This document shows, in pieces, positions 7,660 through 15,221 of a DNA stretch of 64,000 bases. Numbering within the stretch: position 1 is the stretch's first letter; each line of letters starts with the position of its first letter. Under the pieces are notes generated by a model, which saw nothing but the letters and a program-made list of their open reading frames with translations, did no database searches and was not told where the DNA came from. This stretch comes from CAYUZU01 sp964448675 (GTDB lineage: Bacteria > Planctomycetota > Phycisphaerae > UBA1845 > Fen-1342): positions 21,594 through 85,593 of the forward strand of contig CAYUZU010000022.1 of assembly GCA_964448675.1 (NCBI GenBank). Reading direction: 5' to 3'. Made by a program: the position numbers and the translations under genes.

Positions 7660-8863
7660 CTACGCCGTCTTCGCCAGCAGCTCGCCGCCGGTGGCCTGGT
7701 CGATCTGCTCCGCGCGACGCTTGCCACAGCTCAGGATGAACGCTTGCCGCAGGTGCTCGACGTCGAGCCGCTTGCCTTCGCGCAGCACGGCGCCGTAGAA
7801 CAACGTGGCCCCGCGCAGGACCGCCATCGCGGTTCGTAAGAATCCGTCTTCGGTGTCGACGTTGGCGAGCGCCGTGAGCCACTGCTCGCCCCGCGGCGTC
7901 AGCAGCTTCAGGCGCTGATTCTGTGTAATCCGCCGCACGTCCTCGACCGTGTAGTACACACCTCCGTTGTCGCCCACCCAGTCGGCGAGGTTGAGGATCG
8001 GGTACAGGCGCGAGCTGAACTGGCTCGTCATCCGGCTCGTCCGGCCGTCGCGCGCATCGCCGATCAGTCGTCCCAATCGCTCGTCGCCGAGCAGCGTGAT
8101 GGGCAGATTGCGCCGCCCCGTCGGGTCGCTGGCGTCATGCAAGTCGCGCAGCAGTTCCAGCCCGTTCGCGCTCAGCTTCTGCGCCTCGTCGACGAGCAGC
8201 ACGCTGTTGCGCCGCTCGGCGAGGAACCGCTCGATCGCCTGCATGCGGCGACTGTGCGGCTTGGTGCGATAGGGTGCCAGCGGTTTGTCGCCCGCGGTGG
8301 TCATGCAGCGCTGTGCACAGCAATTCGGACACCTTCAACCGGTCCACCGGCTCGTTTTTGGCGCGGACCAGGTAGGTACCGAGCCGCTGGTCGGCGAACG
8401 CCCGCGCGTGTGCGGTCTTGCACGTGCCTGGCGGCGCGATGATCGCCGCCATCGTGCACAAATTGATGCTCGCGGTGAAGGCACCGAAGATCTCGCTCGT
8501 CAGCCGGATCTTCGCGAACTCGTGAAAGTCCGGCCGTTTCTGGCGTTGCTTCTCTTCGGCCAGGAACTGGTCGATGCGCCGCAGCGCGCCGTCCGTGTCG
8601 CCCTTGTACTTCCCGCGCAGCAAGTCGCTGATGACGCTGGGCTTGAACCCCATCCGCCGCGCCGCGGCGCCCTGCGTGATCGGCTTCCCACCGTCCTTGG
8701 TGTTGTCCAACCAGAATTGTAGATCGTCGAGCAGCGCTGCGCGCTGGTCGCTGTCGATCGGCTGCCCGTCCGTGAGCATTCGATAATCCGTCCTGGATTG
8801 GGCGTGCAAGCGTTCAGCGATGCCCTCCATGGCACCGGGCTGGCTCTGATGATCTTCGCTCAT
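7660..8863 (-). pseudogene. MuB-like transposition ATPase, interrupted by a frameshift near 8300
   Basis: MuB binds DNA and ATP, chooses the target and activates MuA. The first part starts at 8863 with its ATG overlapping the MuA stop (ATGA). It has a helix-turn-helix around residues 64-83 (PITQGAAARRMGFKPSVISD) and Walker A APPGTCKT at 143-150. Coding then shifts frame between about 8335 and 8300; the second part (from 8304) contains Walker B VLLVDEAQ, a sensor-like LGDERLG segment and the C-terminal domain. Together about 400 residues, near the size of related AAA transposition proteins. No slippery heptamer is evident, so mutation or a base-call error is likelier than programmed frameshifting. 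Confidence 0.8.
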
Positions 8864-11019
8864 CCCGCCATCTCCGCGTAGCTTGGCCCCTTGTCCTCGT
8901 CTTCGGCGCTCGCACAGAGCGCCCCGAATTCCGCGAGCGTAGGTGCTCGGACCGCTTCTTCCTCTCTGGCTTCCACGATATCGCCCAAACTGGGCCCGGC
9001 CGTCCTGGCCGGGGCCTCTTCGCCGACGCGCCGCAACCGTTCGCGAATCGACGGAACACCCTTCGATCGCCCTTCGATTGCCGGCCTCACGGACTCCTGC
9101 GCGGCAACCTTCTCCGCCCGCTCGACCGGCGCGACCAGGTCGCCACGCACGATCGTGACCGCCGGCGCCGCCGCCGGCGGCAGGTGTTCCTGCCGCGCGG
9201 CCGCCCGGGCCGCTGCGCAATCGGCCTTGCGCCGCATGATCTGCTCGGTCGTGTTCTCACGCAGGTAGTCGCGCCTGGGCCCGAGCTCTCGCGCCAGCCG
9301 CTTCAGCCGGGTTTCGTGCCGCCGCGCCTCGCGAATGTCCTCCTGGCTGGCGCCGGACAATCGGCGGTTGGTCGCGAGCACCAGCTCGCCCGATGCGTGG
9401 TCAAACAGCCAGACATAGCTCGCGTCGGCGGGGTCGATTCGCACTTGCACCTTTGTCCCGTAGAGTTTCGCGACCGATTCCTGTGTTTGGCCGTAAGGAA
9501 TACCGTTGATCGTCACGCCGTCGCGCCGTACCAGCCGGTGCCCGATGACCCGCGAGCTGAGGAAGCGCACCACCGCTTTCGGCAACCGGCGAACCTCGAC
9601 CGCGAATTGCCGCATCGCTTCGTTCGGGCTCAAGCCGTACATGCCGTGGCCCTGCTGCGGCTCATCATGATGGGCCTGTTTCCAGAGCCGCCAACACTCG
9701 CGGACCTGGTCGAGTGTGGGCAGTTTCCAGACGGGCAGCTTCGCCGCGTCCTCCGGCCGCGCTTCGATCCTGTTCCCCCACCAGCTCGCAAAGTGTCTTG
9801 AAAACGACTCCACCACGTGCCGCCAGTGCGACTCGATCATCTTCGCCCAGCCTTGATAGGGCAGGGCGTTGTGGACGGTCGCGCCGACCTCGTCGGCCAG
9901 CCGTTTGATCCGCGGGTCGCGGAAGAGCTTGGTTTCGATGCGCCGGCCGATGCCCGCCTTATACGCTTCGCCACAATCGCAGTAGTAGTGCTGCGCGCAG
10001 CCGAACTCGTCGTGCATCCGCGCCAGCCCCGCGAGAATGCCATCCGCGTTTTCGTGGGCGCGAAGATCATCGCCGACGAACATGCGCGTCCGTACATCCA
10101 GGACGGCGGTCAATACCGGTCGGATCGCGCGGCCACTCTTCGCCGCGTCCGGCGCCTGGCAGCGATGATTCAGCACGTGGCCGTCCAGGGACACCCATTC
10201 CAGGGGCGCGATCTCGTCGTAGTTGCGCGCGACCTTGGGCACGCATTCCGCGACGAACGCTTTCGGCCGCCGTGTGTACACGCGGGCCAATTCCGGCTTG
10301 CGCCTTTTGTGGTCGCGCCGCATCACCTGCCGGCTTGGCATCGCCAGCCCGAGCTCTTGCGCCACATCCCGCGCGCAGCGCCAGGCTTCGGCCCAGCGGT
10401 CGGTGTCGTGGTTGGGGTGCATCACGATGCTGTCGTAGGCGTCGCGGATGCGCTCATCGATCGCCGTCGGCGGTCGGCCGCTCTTCACGGCGCGTTGGTC
10501 GACAACCTCACCCGCGGGCACCCGCGCCCGCAACCGGCGGAACACGCCGCGCGTGGGCGCAAACCCAAGTCGCCGCAGTGCGTCGCCATGGACCTGGTCG
10601 AGTGCCTGAAAATAGGCGTCCGTCGTCGGGCCGTACTGGCACGTCCGCTGAAACCACTGGTCGATCCGGTAGGCGTCGCGCGCGTTTTGCGTTTTCGTCG
10701 CCAGCGACGGCGCGCCGTGCGCCGCATCGGGCACCGGCGCCGCCGGCTCGGCCCCAACGAACTCTTGCAGTCGCACCCCGGGCGCCGCCGCGCCGGCCGG
10801 GAGGGTCGCATCGCCACGGACCTGCCAGCGGCCGTTGACCTGGCGTTTCTGCGCGGCCGGCAACGCCTCGCGCCACCGCGACACCGCCATGACGACTGCG
10901 GCGTCCGATCGGCCCGGCGCCACGAAGGCGGGCTTGACCCGCGCGGTGCGGTACCAGCCGAGAATCGGGCGGGTGCCCGCGCCGGCTGCAGTCTCGGGTT
11001 GTCGGGTCGCCGCCGCCAT
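8860..11019 (-). CDS. MuA-like DDE transposase
   Basis: Catalyses end cleavage and strand transfer of the element. 719 aa: an N-terminal winged-helix-like segment (about 45-70), Ibeta-gamma-like DNA-binding helices (about 110-240), the RNase H core with D279 (WVSLDG), D348 (YYCDCGEAY) and E396 (MIESHWR), spaced like MuA D269/D336/E392, then a Mu-type beta-barrel (about 500-560) and a basic tail that in MuA contacts MuB. The start lies 8 bp after the upstream HTH gene and its stop overlaps mub. Catalytic residues all present, so it may be active. Confidence 0.93.
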   Translation of the reverse strand: MAAATRQPETAAGAGTRPILGWYRTARVKPAFVAPGRSDAAVVMAVSRWREALPAAQKRQVNGRWQVRGDATLPAGAAAPGVRLQEFVGAEPAAPVPDAAHGAPSLATKTQNARDAYRIDQWFQRTCQYGPTTDAYFQALDQVHGDALRRLGFAPTRGVFRRLRARVPAGEVVDQRAVKSGRPPTAIDERIRDAYDSIVMHPNHDTDRWAEAWRCARDVAQELGLAMPSRQVMRRDHKRRKPELARVYTRRPKAFVAECVPKVARNYDEIAPLEWVSLDGHVLNHRCQAPDAAKSGRAIRPVLTAVLDVRTRMFVGDDLRAHENADGILAGLARMHDEFGCAQHYYCDCGEAYKAGIGRRIETKLFRDPRIKRLADEVGATVHNALPYQGWAKMIESHWRHVVESFSRHFASWWGNRIEARPEDAAKLPVWKLPTLDQVRECWRLWKQAHHDEPQQGHGMYGLSPNEAMRQFAVEVRRLPKAVVRFLSSRVIGHRLVRRDGVTINGIPYGQTQESVAKLYGTKVQVRIDPADASYVWLFDHASGELVLATNRRLSGASQEDIREARRHETRLKRLARELGPRRDYLRENTTEQIMRRKADCAAARAAARQEHLPPAAAPAVTIVRGDLVAPVERAEKVAAQESVRPAIEGRSKGVPSIRERLRRVGEEAPARTAGPSLGDIVEAREEEAVRAPTLAEFGALCASAEDEDKGPSYAEMAG

Positions 11020-11026
11020 TTCGGCC

Positions 11027-11638
11027 TCAGTTCAGTGAGTAGTAGGAAAGGTGCGGATTCGTCCGGCCCGCCTGCCGCGCCTCCCGGACGAGCTGCTGGA
11101 GCTTGCGCAAGCTCGGCCAGGGCCACCCATCACGTGCGGCGATCGGACGCAGCGCGCGGTCAGCGGCGGCTACACTGTCGCCCCGCGCGACGCGTTGCAG
11201 CAATCTCCGGAAGAGTGCCGGATCGACGCCGGCACGCGCGCGCCGCCGCACGCCACGAAAATCGACAAGTGCTGCGACCCCGCCCCGCTCGTAGCTCGCG
11301 AGCCACTCGCTGAAGGTTTTGGCACTGACCTCGACGGCGGAGCTCAGGCGCAGGAACCGCGCGACCGTTGGCGCCGGCGGCGCCATCGCGGCCCCAGCCT
11401 GGTCGACGTCGCCACGGATGGCCTGCTCGCGCTGGGCGGCTCGCTCCGACCGCCACTCGTGGAACCACCAGACCGCCAACACCCGCCGCACCGCCGCCGC
11501 CAGCCGCGCCGGCGTGATATCCGGCGCGACGCGCAGGACCGCGTCCCGCGCCGCCGCCGCCGTGCCGGCGTACCGCGCGCAGGTGCGGCACGCCACGGCC
11601 GATTCGTCTCTTGATTCGGTTGCATCGTAAATCGCCAC
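11027..11638 (-). CDS. Stand-alone MuA-like DNA-binding protein
   Basis: 203 aa from a GTG at 11638 with AGGAG 8 bp upstream. The C-terminal half reads like the bipartite HTH module in front of Mu/IS481-type transposase cores: KTFSEWLASYERGGVAALVD (first HTH and linker), then a second helical domain ending GWPWPSLRKLQQLVREAR. No catalytic domain follows; the gene stops 8 bp before the MuA start. It may help the transposase recognise ends or act as a regulator. The N-terminal part contains a C-R-T-C motif and a W-W-F helix. Family placement is by pattern only. Confidence 0.65.
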   Translation of the reverse strand: MAIYDATESRDESAVACRTCARYAGTAAAARDAVLRVAPDITPARLAAAVRRVLAVWWFHEWRSERAAQREQAIRGDVDQAGAAMAPPAPTVARFLRLSSAVEVSAKTFSEWLASYERGGVAALVDFRGVRRRARAGVDPALFRRLLQRVARGDSVAAADRALRPIAARDGWPWPSLRKLQQLVREARQAGRTNPHLSYYSLN

Positions 11639-11703
11639 CGTGTACACTCCTGCTTGATCACCGCGCTCTGCGGCCGGCCGCGGCAACGGTCGGCCGCTTC
11701 CTT

Positions 11704-12165
11704 TTACGGGTAGCCCGCGGCGACCTTGTCGGGCACTTCGCCCGCCCGGTACGGCTTCGCCACGGCCCGGGCCGACTGCGTCTCGCTGTCGCCTACCGGG
11801 TCCACGCCAAGCTCGCGCAGCCGCCGCCGGATGGCGCGGCTCAGCGCCGCAACCAGCACCGCGACCGGCCCGACCGTCGCGCTGGCCCGCGGGTTCAGCC
11901 CGCGGCTGATCAGCCCGGCCATTTCGTGCCGGATCTCTCGCAACGACCGCCACGCCGCGCCGAGCGCGGCCACATCGTTCCATGTGGCCGCGCCGTCGGT
12001 CACGTCATCCCAAACCGCGGCCCCGCCCTTGGCCGACGGCAGCCACGCGCAGCAGCCCGCAAGGGCCGCGCGCCCGACCGCCGCGGCGGCCGCGCCGCTC
12101 GTCACCGCCGCCGACAGCGCGTCAGCCATGCCCCCGATGCCCGCCCTCGTTCCGCTGCTTTTCAT
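11704..12165 (-). CDS. Unknown early protein of the element
   Basis: 153 aa; ATG overlaps the stop of the Ner-like gene (ATGA). Ala-rich helical protein with a hydrophobic stretch near residues 20-45 (AAAVGRAALAGCCAW) and a later one near 100-110 (VGPVAVLVAALS), followed by basic residues. Could be membrane-associated. Early genes of Mu-like phages in this place are usually small and poorly conserved. No function assigned. Confidence 0.5.
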   Translation of the reverse strand: MKSSGTRAGIGGMADALSAAVTSGAAAAAVGRAALAGCCAWLPSAKGGAAVWDDVTDGAATWNDVAALGAAWRSLREIRHEMAGLISRGLNPRASATVGPVAVLVAALSRAIRRRLRELGVDPVGDSETQSARAVAKPYRAGEVPDKVAAGYP

Positions 12166-12434
12166 CCTTCAGTCTCCGCTATTAACATGCCCGCGACCGC
12201 CGCAGCCACCTGATCGCCGCCATCGTCGCGCCGGTCCACGACGTCCGCCGCCCGCAGCCCGAGCACCCGGCAAATCGACCGCACCTTCGTGATGTCCACG
12301 CGCTCCCCGCGCCGCGCGCGCTGCAGCAACTTCGCTGAGCAGCCCGCACGTGCCGCCAGCTCGCGCGACGTGAGCAGCCGCGCGCGTCGCGCCGCGTCGA
12401 CATGGGCCATGGAGATGTGGACCGAGTTCAACAT
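12162..12434 (-). CDS. Ner/Cro-like HTH regulator
   Basis: 90-aa XRE-type DNA-binding protein; the helix-turn-helix spans about residues 20-65 (LTSRELAARAGCSAKLLQRARRGERVD.TKVRSICRVLG). First gene of the minus-strand early operon, divergent from the repressor, as Ner/Cro are in Mu and lambda. Expected to bind the intergenic operator and limit early transcription. The ATG at 12434 lies about 7 bp downstream of a good -10 box, so the mRNA would be nearly leaderless; a second ATG at 12410 is an alternative start. Confidence 0.8.
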   Translation of the reverse strand: MLNSVHISMAHVDAARRARLLTSRELAARAGCSAKLLQRARRGERVDITKVRSICRVLGLRAADVVDRRDDGGDQVAAAVAGMLIAETEG

Positions 12435-12440
12435 GGTGGA

Positions 12441-12469
12441 ACTTTAGCGGGCGGCCGTCCGCTCGTCAA
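12441..12469 (-). promoter_or_regulatory. Early promoter of the Mu-like operon
   Basis: On the minus strand TTGACG (12469-12464), exactly 17 bp, TAAAGT (12446-12441): five of six -35 bases and a fair -10. One GTCCGCT operator site lies inside the spacer, so a bound repressor would block polymerase. Transcription would begin at or just before the Ner-like ATG. Confidence 0.7.
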
Positions 12470-12508
12470 CCCTATTCGCGTCCGCTAGTTCACTGTTTTA
12501 TGTCCGCT
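12457..12508 (+). promoter_or_regulatory. Three-site operator (GTCCGCT repeats)
   Basis: GTCCGCT at 12457-12463, 12480-12486 and 12502-12508, spaced 23 and 22 bp. The first is mirrored by AGCGG at 12446-12450 and the last by GGAC at 12512-12515, giving partial dyads. The layout between divergent repressor and Ner-like genes, overlapping the early promoter, is that of a phage immunity region with O1-O3. Confidence 0.7.
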
Positions 12509-12526
12509 GTTGGACGTCATTCTCGC

Positions 12527-12554
12527 TTGCCGTAGCGCTTGCCGGCGTTATACT
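12527..12554 (+). promoter_or_regulatory. Repressor promoter
   Basis: TTGCCG (12527-12532), 16 bp, TATACT (12549-12554). The start codon at 12569 follows about 14 bp after the -10, so the repressor mRNA would have a leader of only a few bases, as the lambda cI mRNA does. Confidence 0.5.
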
Positions 12555-12568
12555 GCCGACGGTTGCCC

Positions 12569-13687
12569 ATGAAGGACCAGAGCCCCAAACCGCCGCTGGC
12601 ACTCCGCCTCCGGAAACTCCGCCAGGATCGCGGCTTGTCGCTCCGCGCCGCCGCCGCCGCAACTGTCGAAGCGGCCACCGAAGCCGCCGGCGAGGTCTCG
12701 CGCGCCTACCTCGTGCAGCTCGAGCAAGGCCAGTCGGGGCGCCCGTCGCTCCCGAAGCTTGTGACGCTCGCGACAGTCTATGGCTCCAGCGTTCACGACC
12801 TAATCGACGCCTGCCCTGCCGCACACCGCGAGGCTCTGCGCAGCGAGCTAGACCGCTGGGAGAAGGCCGGCCGCGACCTCCCGGACCCCACCCGCCCGTT
12901 TCTCCTGCACCAGCAGCGCGAGGCGCTAAACGCCGAGATTGACGCCGCCCTCGTCAAGCGAGCGCGCGACGTCCACATCCCCCTGGAGGGCGACCGCCAC
13001 GCCCGCGAGCACGCGCGCCGCTTCGTCCTCTCGGCGGCCCTGCTGCCGTTCGTCGACCAGCGCGACGGCCACAGCCTGCGCCTGTTCTGGTCGGCCCGAC
13101 GCGACTACGCCAAGATGGTTACGCATCGCGCCGCCGGGCGGACCCGGCACGAGGCCTGGCACGACCTGGTCGCGATGTTCACGGTGTGGCTCTGCGGCGA
13201 TGCCGCGGAGCACACGGCCGCCCTCGAACTCGTCTCCTGGTGGCGCATCGACTTCCGGCGCATGCGTGGCACCTGCCACTTCGGCGACCCGGCCGACGAT
13301 GCCAGGCTTGGCCTCGACAACGTCCCGACCGAACTCGCCATCGCCGTGCACGCCCACCAGCTCGCCCATCGCCTCGCAGCGCACGCGCCCAGGTCACTGG
13401 GCGAGCTCCCGCCCGTGCCGCCGGTACACGAGGCGTTACGCCCCTACCTGGCGGACCGCCTCGTCCATCCCGGCTGGCCCTGGGAGCCGCCCGGCAGCCG
13501 CGGCTCCGTCGCTGACGTGGTCGCGACCGCGCACCGGCTCTGGGAGAACCTCCCCGACCTTCGCCAGGTTGCCGGGATCTCCGACGACGACCTGGCCACT
13601 ATCGCCGCCTTCGCCGCCCGGGCCGTCGGCGACGTCGCCGCGAACTCGCCCGGCCAGCCCGCGCCCCCACGCCGCCGGCGGCGCTGA
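12569..13687 (+). CDS. Element repressor with XRE-family HTH
   Basis: 372 aa from the ATG at 12569; the frame is open to an ATG at 12539 but that would overlap the promoter. Residues 10-80 form an XRE helix-turn-helix (LRLRKLRQDRGLSLR, then VSRAYLVQLEQGQSGRPSLPKLVTLA). The remaining 290 residues are helical with several His and Trp, with no peptidase Ser/Lys dyad seen; it could sense a signal or mediate oligomerisation. Only plus-strand gene in the element; presumed to hold the lytic/transposition operon silent through the GTCCGCT sites. Basic C-terminal tail RRRRR. Confidence 0.75.
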   Translation: MKDQSPKPPLALRLRKLRQDRGLSLRAAAAATVEAATEAAGEVSRAYLVQLEQGQSGRPSLPKLVTLATVYGSSVHDLIDACPAAHREALRSELDRWEKAGRDLPDPTRPFLLHQQREALNAEIDAALVKRARDVHIPLEGDRHAREHARRFVLSAALLPFVDQRDGHSLRLFWSARRDYAKMVTHRAAGRTRHEAWHDLVAMFTVWLCGDAAEHTAALELVSWWRIDFRRMRGTCHFGDPADDARLGLDNVPTELAIAVHAHQLAHRLAAHAPRSLGELPPVPPVHEALRPYLADRLVHPGWPWEPPGSRGSVADVVATAHRLWENLPDLRQVAGISDDDLATIAAFAARAVGDVAANSPGQPAPPRRRRR

Positions 13688-14021
13688 CGTTATATATAGC
13701 GCCGGCCAGCGGAGCCGACCGCCCGCCCCCACCCCGTCCGCCCTTGCCCACAAAAGCGTTCAAACCGTCCACGCCGGCCCGTCGATCGCCAATCGATCGC
13801 CCCGCCGCCGCGCGATCAACAAGCCCGCCCGGCCAGGCCACTATTGATTGGTTAGAATCAAAGACACGCCCAGATGTTAACGAACAAATCGGCGCGACCC
13901 CCCGCTCACGGCCTGAAAACGCCGATTCTTGTTCGGAAAAGTGCCCGGTTTTTCGACCCGCCCGTAGCCAAGGCTACACTTGTTAGGTTCTTCGCCTGGC
14001 CGGCTCGCCGTCGCCCGCAAC

Positions 14022-14052
14022 CCGCCTGGCGCTAGCGCCAGGCGGGTTTTTC
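14022..14052 (+). terminator. Strong rho-independent terminator
   Basis: Perfect 26-bp palindrome (arms CCCGCCTGGCGC, centre TA) followed by TTTTT on the plus strand. It would end transcripts from the repressor, which stops 335 bp earlier, or insulate the element from the flanking repeats. Confidence 0.85.
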
Positions 14053-14070
14053 GTCCGCATTCGGCCCCCG

Positions 14071-14213
14071 TAACCGCTTACTTCTGCACAAACTCGCGCA
14101 CTTGCCGACATTTCGACGTAACCCCTTGCCGCGTAACGACTTGCGCCGCCCACCCCCGCCGCCGGCATCCGCGCTCCCTTCCGTAACCTCCTGAAACCAG
14201 GGCACTTGCGCAC
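14071..14213 (+). repeat. End repeats: GTAAC boxes and AAAC-N4-GCACTTGC pairs
   Basis: GTAAC occurs at 14071, 14119, 14134 and 14183. Two 20-bp imperfect direct repeats of the form AAACnnnnGCACTTGCnnAC lie at 14091-14110 and 14194-14213. Repetition confined to the presumed left terminus suggests transposase-binding sites (Mu L1-L3 analogues). The right-end repeats share only ACTTG, so the match between the ends is weak. Confidence 0.4.
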
Positions 14214-14440
14214 GCCATGTTAGGCTTTTTCCGGCATTTTTTGTTCCGTATCAGTGAGCCGCGCCAATGGGTGAAATCGCCGGCGCGAATGACCCGCGAC
14301 CGGGCGGTGGTTTGTAGTACGAGTCGGATTGATGCCGATGAGCCCCGGAGTGGCGATAGAAAGACGTCACAACCGGAGGCCAGCCCCTCGTCTCGTCTGC
14401 GTGCATTACCATCTTGTCTTCGGCGCGAAGCACATCTGCC

Positions 14441-14503
14441 GCCCCGTTGGGGCTGGGTCGTTGACGGCGCGAAGCGAAGTCTTCCAGGGGCTTGCGCCCC
14501 TGG
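14441..14503. repeat. Palindromic (REP-like) cluster
   Basis: Contains GCCCC-GTT-GGGGC (14441-14453) and the perfect palindrome CCAGGGGCTTGCGCCCCTGG (14484-14503), with GGCGCGAAG repeated at 14422 and 14466. Such dense palindromes in front of the tandem array resemble REP/BIME elements. A frame just before it reads VHYHLVFGAKHICRP, faintly like the start of an IS200/RAYT transposase, but too short to call. Confidence 0.5.
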
Positions 14504-14519
14504 CTACACACCTTCACCC

Positions 14520-15010
14520 CTGCGGGGTGGGCGGCGCATTACTGCGCCTCCGAGCGGCCCCGCAGACGGCACCTTCAACGCTGCGGGGTGGGCAGCGCAT
14601 TCCTGCGCCTCCGAGCGGCCCCGCAGACGGCACCTTCAACGCTGCGGGGTGAGCGGCGCATTACTGCGCCTCCGAGTGGCCCCGCAGACGGCACCTTCAA
14701 CGCTGCGGGGTGGGCGGCGCATTACTGCGCCTNNNNNNNNNNNNNNNNNNNNNNNNNNNNNNNNNNNNNNNNNNNNNNNNNNNNNNNNNNNNNNNNNNNN
14801 NNNNNNNNNNNNNNNNNNNNNNNNNNNNNNNNTTACTGCGCCTCCGAGCGGCCCCGCAGACGGCACCTTCAACGCTGCGGGGTGGGCGGCGCATTACTGC
14901 GCCTCCGAGCGGCCCCGCAGACGGCACCTTCAACGCTGCGGGGTGGGCGGCGCATTACTGCGCCTCCGAGTGGCCCCGCAGACGGCACCTTCAACGCTGC
15001 GGGGTGGGGG
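14520..15010. repeat. 61-bp tandem repeat array with nested inverted repeats
   Basis: Units begin at 14520, 14581, 14642, 14703 and, after the gap, 14875, 14936 and 14997 (partial), with only a few substitutions between units. Each unit starts with CTGCGGGG and carries CCCCGCAG 43-50 bp later, enclosing a hairpin GGCGCA-TTAC-TGCGCC. Because 61 is not a multiple of 3, translation cycles through all frames, so it is not a coding repeat. No variable spacers are present. Confidence 0.9.
14733..14832. other. Assembly gap (100 N) inside the tandem array
   Basis: Exactly 100 Ns, the conventional filler for a gap of unknown size. Repeat phase is unit position 30 before and 20 after, so the true copy number is unknown and the array is probably longer than drawn. 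Confidence 0.95.
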
Positions 15011-15138
15011 CGACACATGGCGCGCCACACACGTTCACGCCTGCGCCGCCACCAACTCGCGAAGCACTCCAAGCCGCTGCCCGCGACGGGCGCCACTTCG
15101 TGCCGGCGGAGCGCGGCGCGATCAGCATCGCCACCGGC

Positions 15139-15172
15139 AAAGAAACAGCGCCGGGTCGCGTAGGCCCGGCGC
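15139..15172 (-). terminator. Terminator of the PilZ gene
   Basis: On the minus strand GCGCCGGG/CCCGGCGC arms (15172-15165 and 15155-15148) around a 9-base loop, followed by TGTTTCTTT. Lies 50 bp after the PilZ stop codon. Confidence 0.75.
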
Positions 15173-15221
15173 TTGGCGTGATTCGCATTGTTCAAAGCGC
15201 TGCGACGAGCAGCTCGGGGCG

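Larger units (their letters stand above)
774..14213 (-). mobile_element. Compact Mu-like transposable element / prophage (approximate limits)
   Basis: Gene order read on the minus strand matches the left half of Mu-type phages: divergent repressor, Ner-like regulator, MuA, MuB, small genes, prohead protease, major capsid protein, tape-measure-like protein. Most genes overlap by ATGA/TAATG or lie within 40 bp, so they form one long operon driven from 12464. Missing are terminase, portal, tail tube/sheath, baseplate, fibre and lysis genes, and the total is about 13 kb against 37 kb for Mu. MuB carries a frameshift. Ends are placed only by outermost genes and repeats; target duplications were not found. 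Confidence 0.8.
13688..14216. other. Left-end region of the element, no gene
   Basis: No credible ORF. Contains a TATATATA stretch just after the repressor stop, a dyad TTGATT-GGTTAG-AATCAA (13844-13861), a strong terminator (14022-14052) and the GTAAC/GCACTTGC repeats described separately. The left end of the element presumably lies in its last 200 bp. Confidence 0.5.

Noticed and set aside
8290..8340. Programmed ribosomal frameshift in MuB
   Set aside because: No slippery heptamer or clear downstream structure was found; treated as mutation or error.
14520..15010. CRISPR array
   Set aside because: The entire 61-bp unit is conserved; there are no variable spacers and no cas genes.
15010..15221. 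Coding sequence continuing from the tandem repeats
   Set aside because: The frames come from the 61-bp repeats and non-coding DNA; a terminator for the opposite-strand PilZ gene lies inside.
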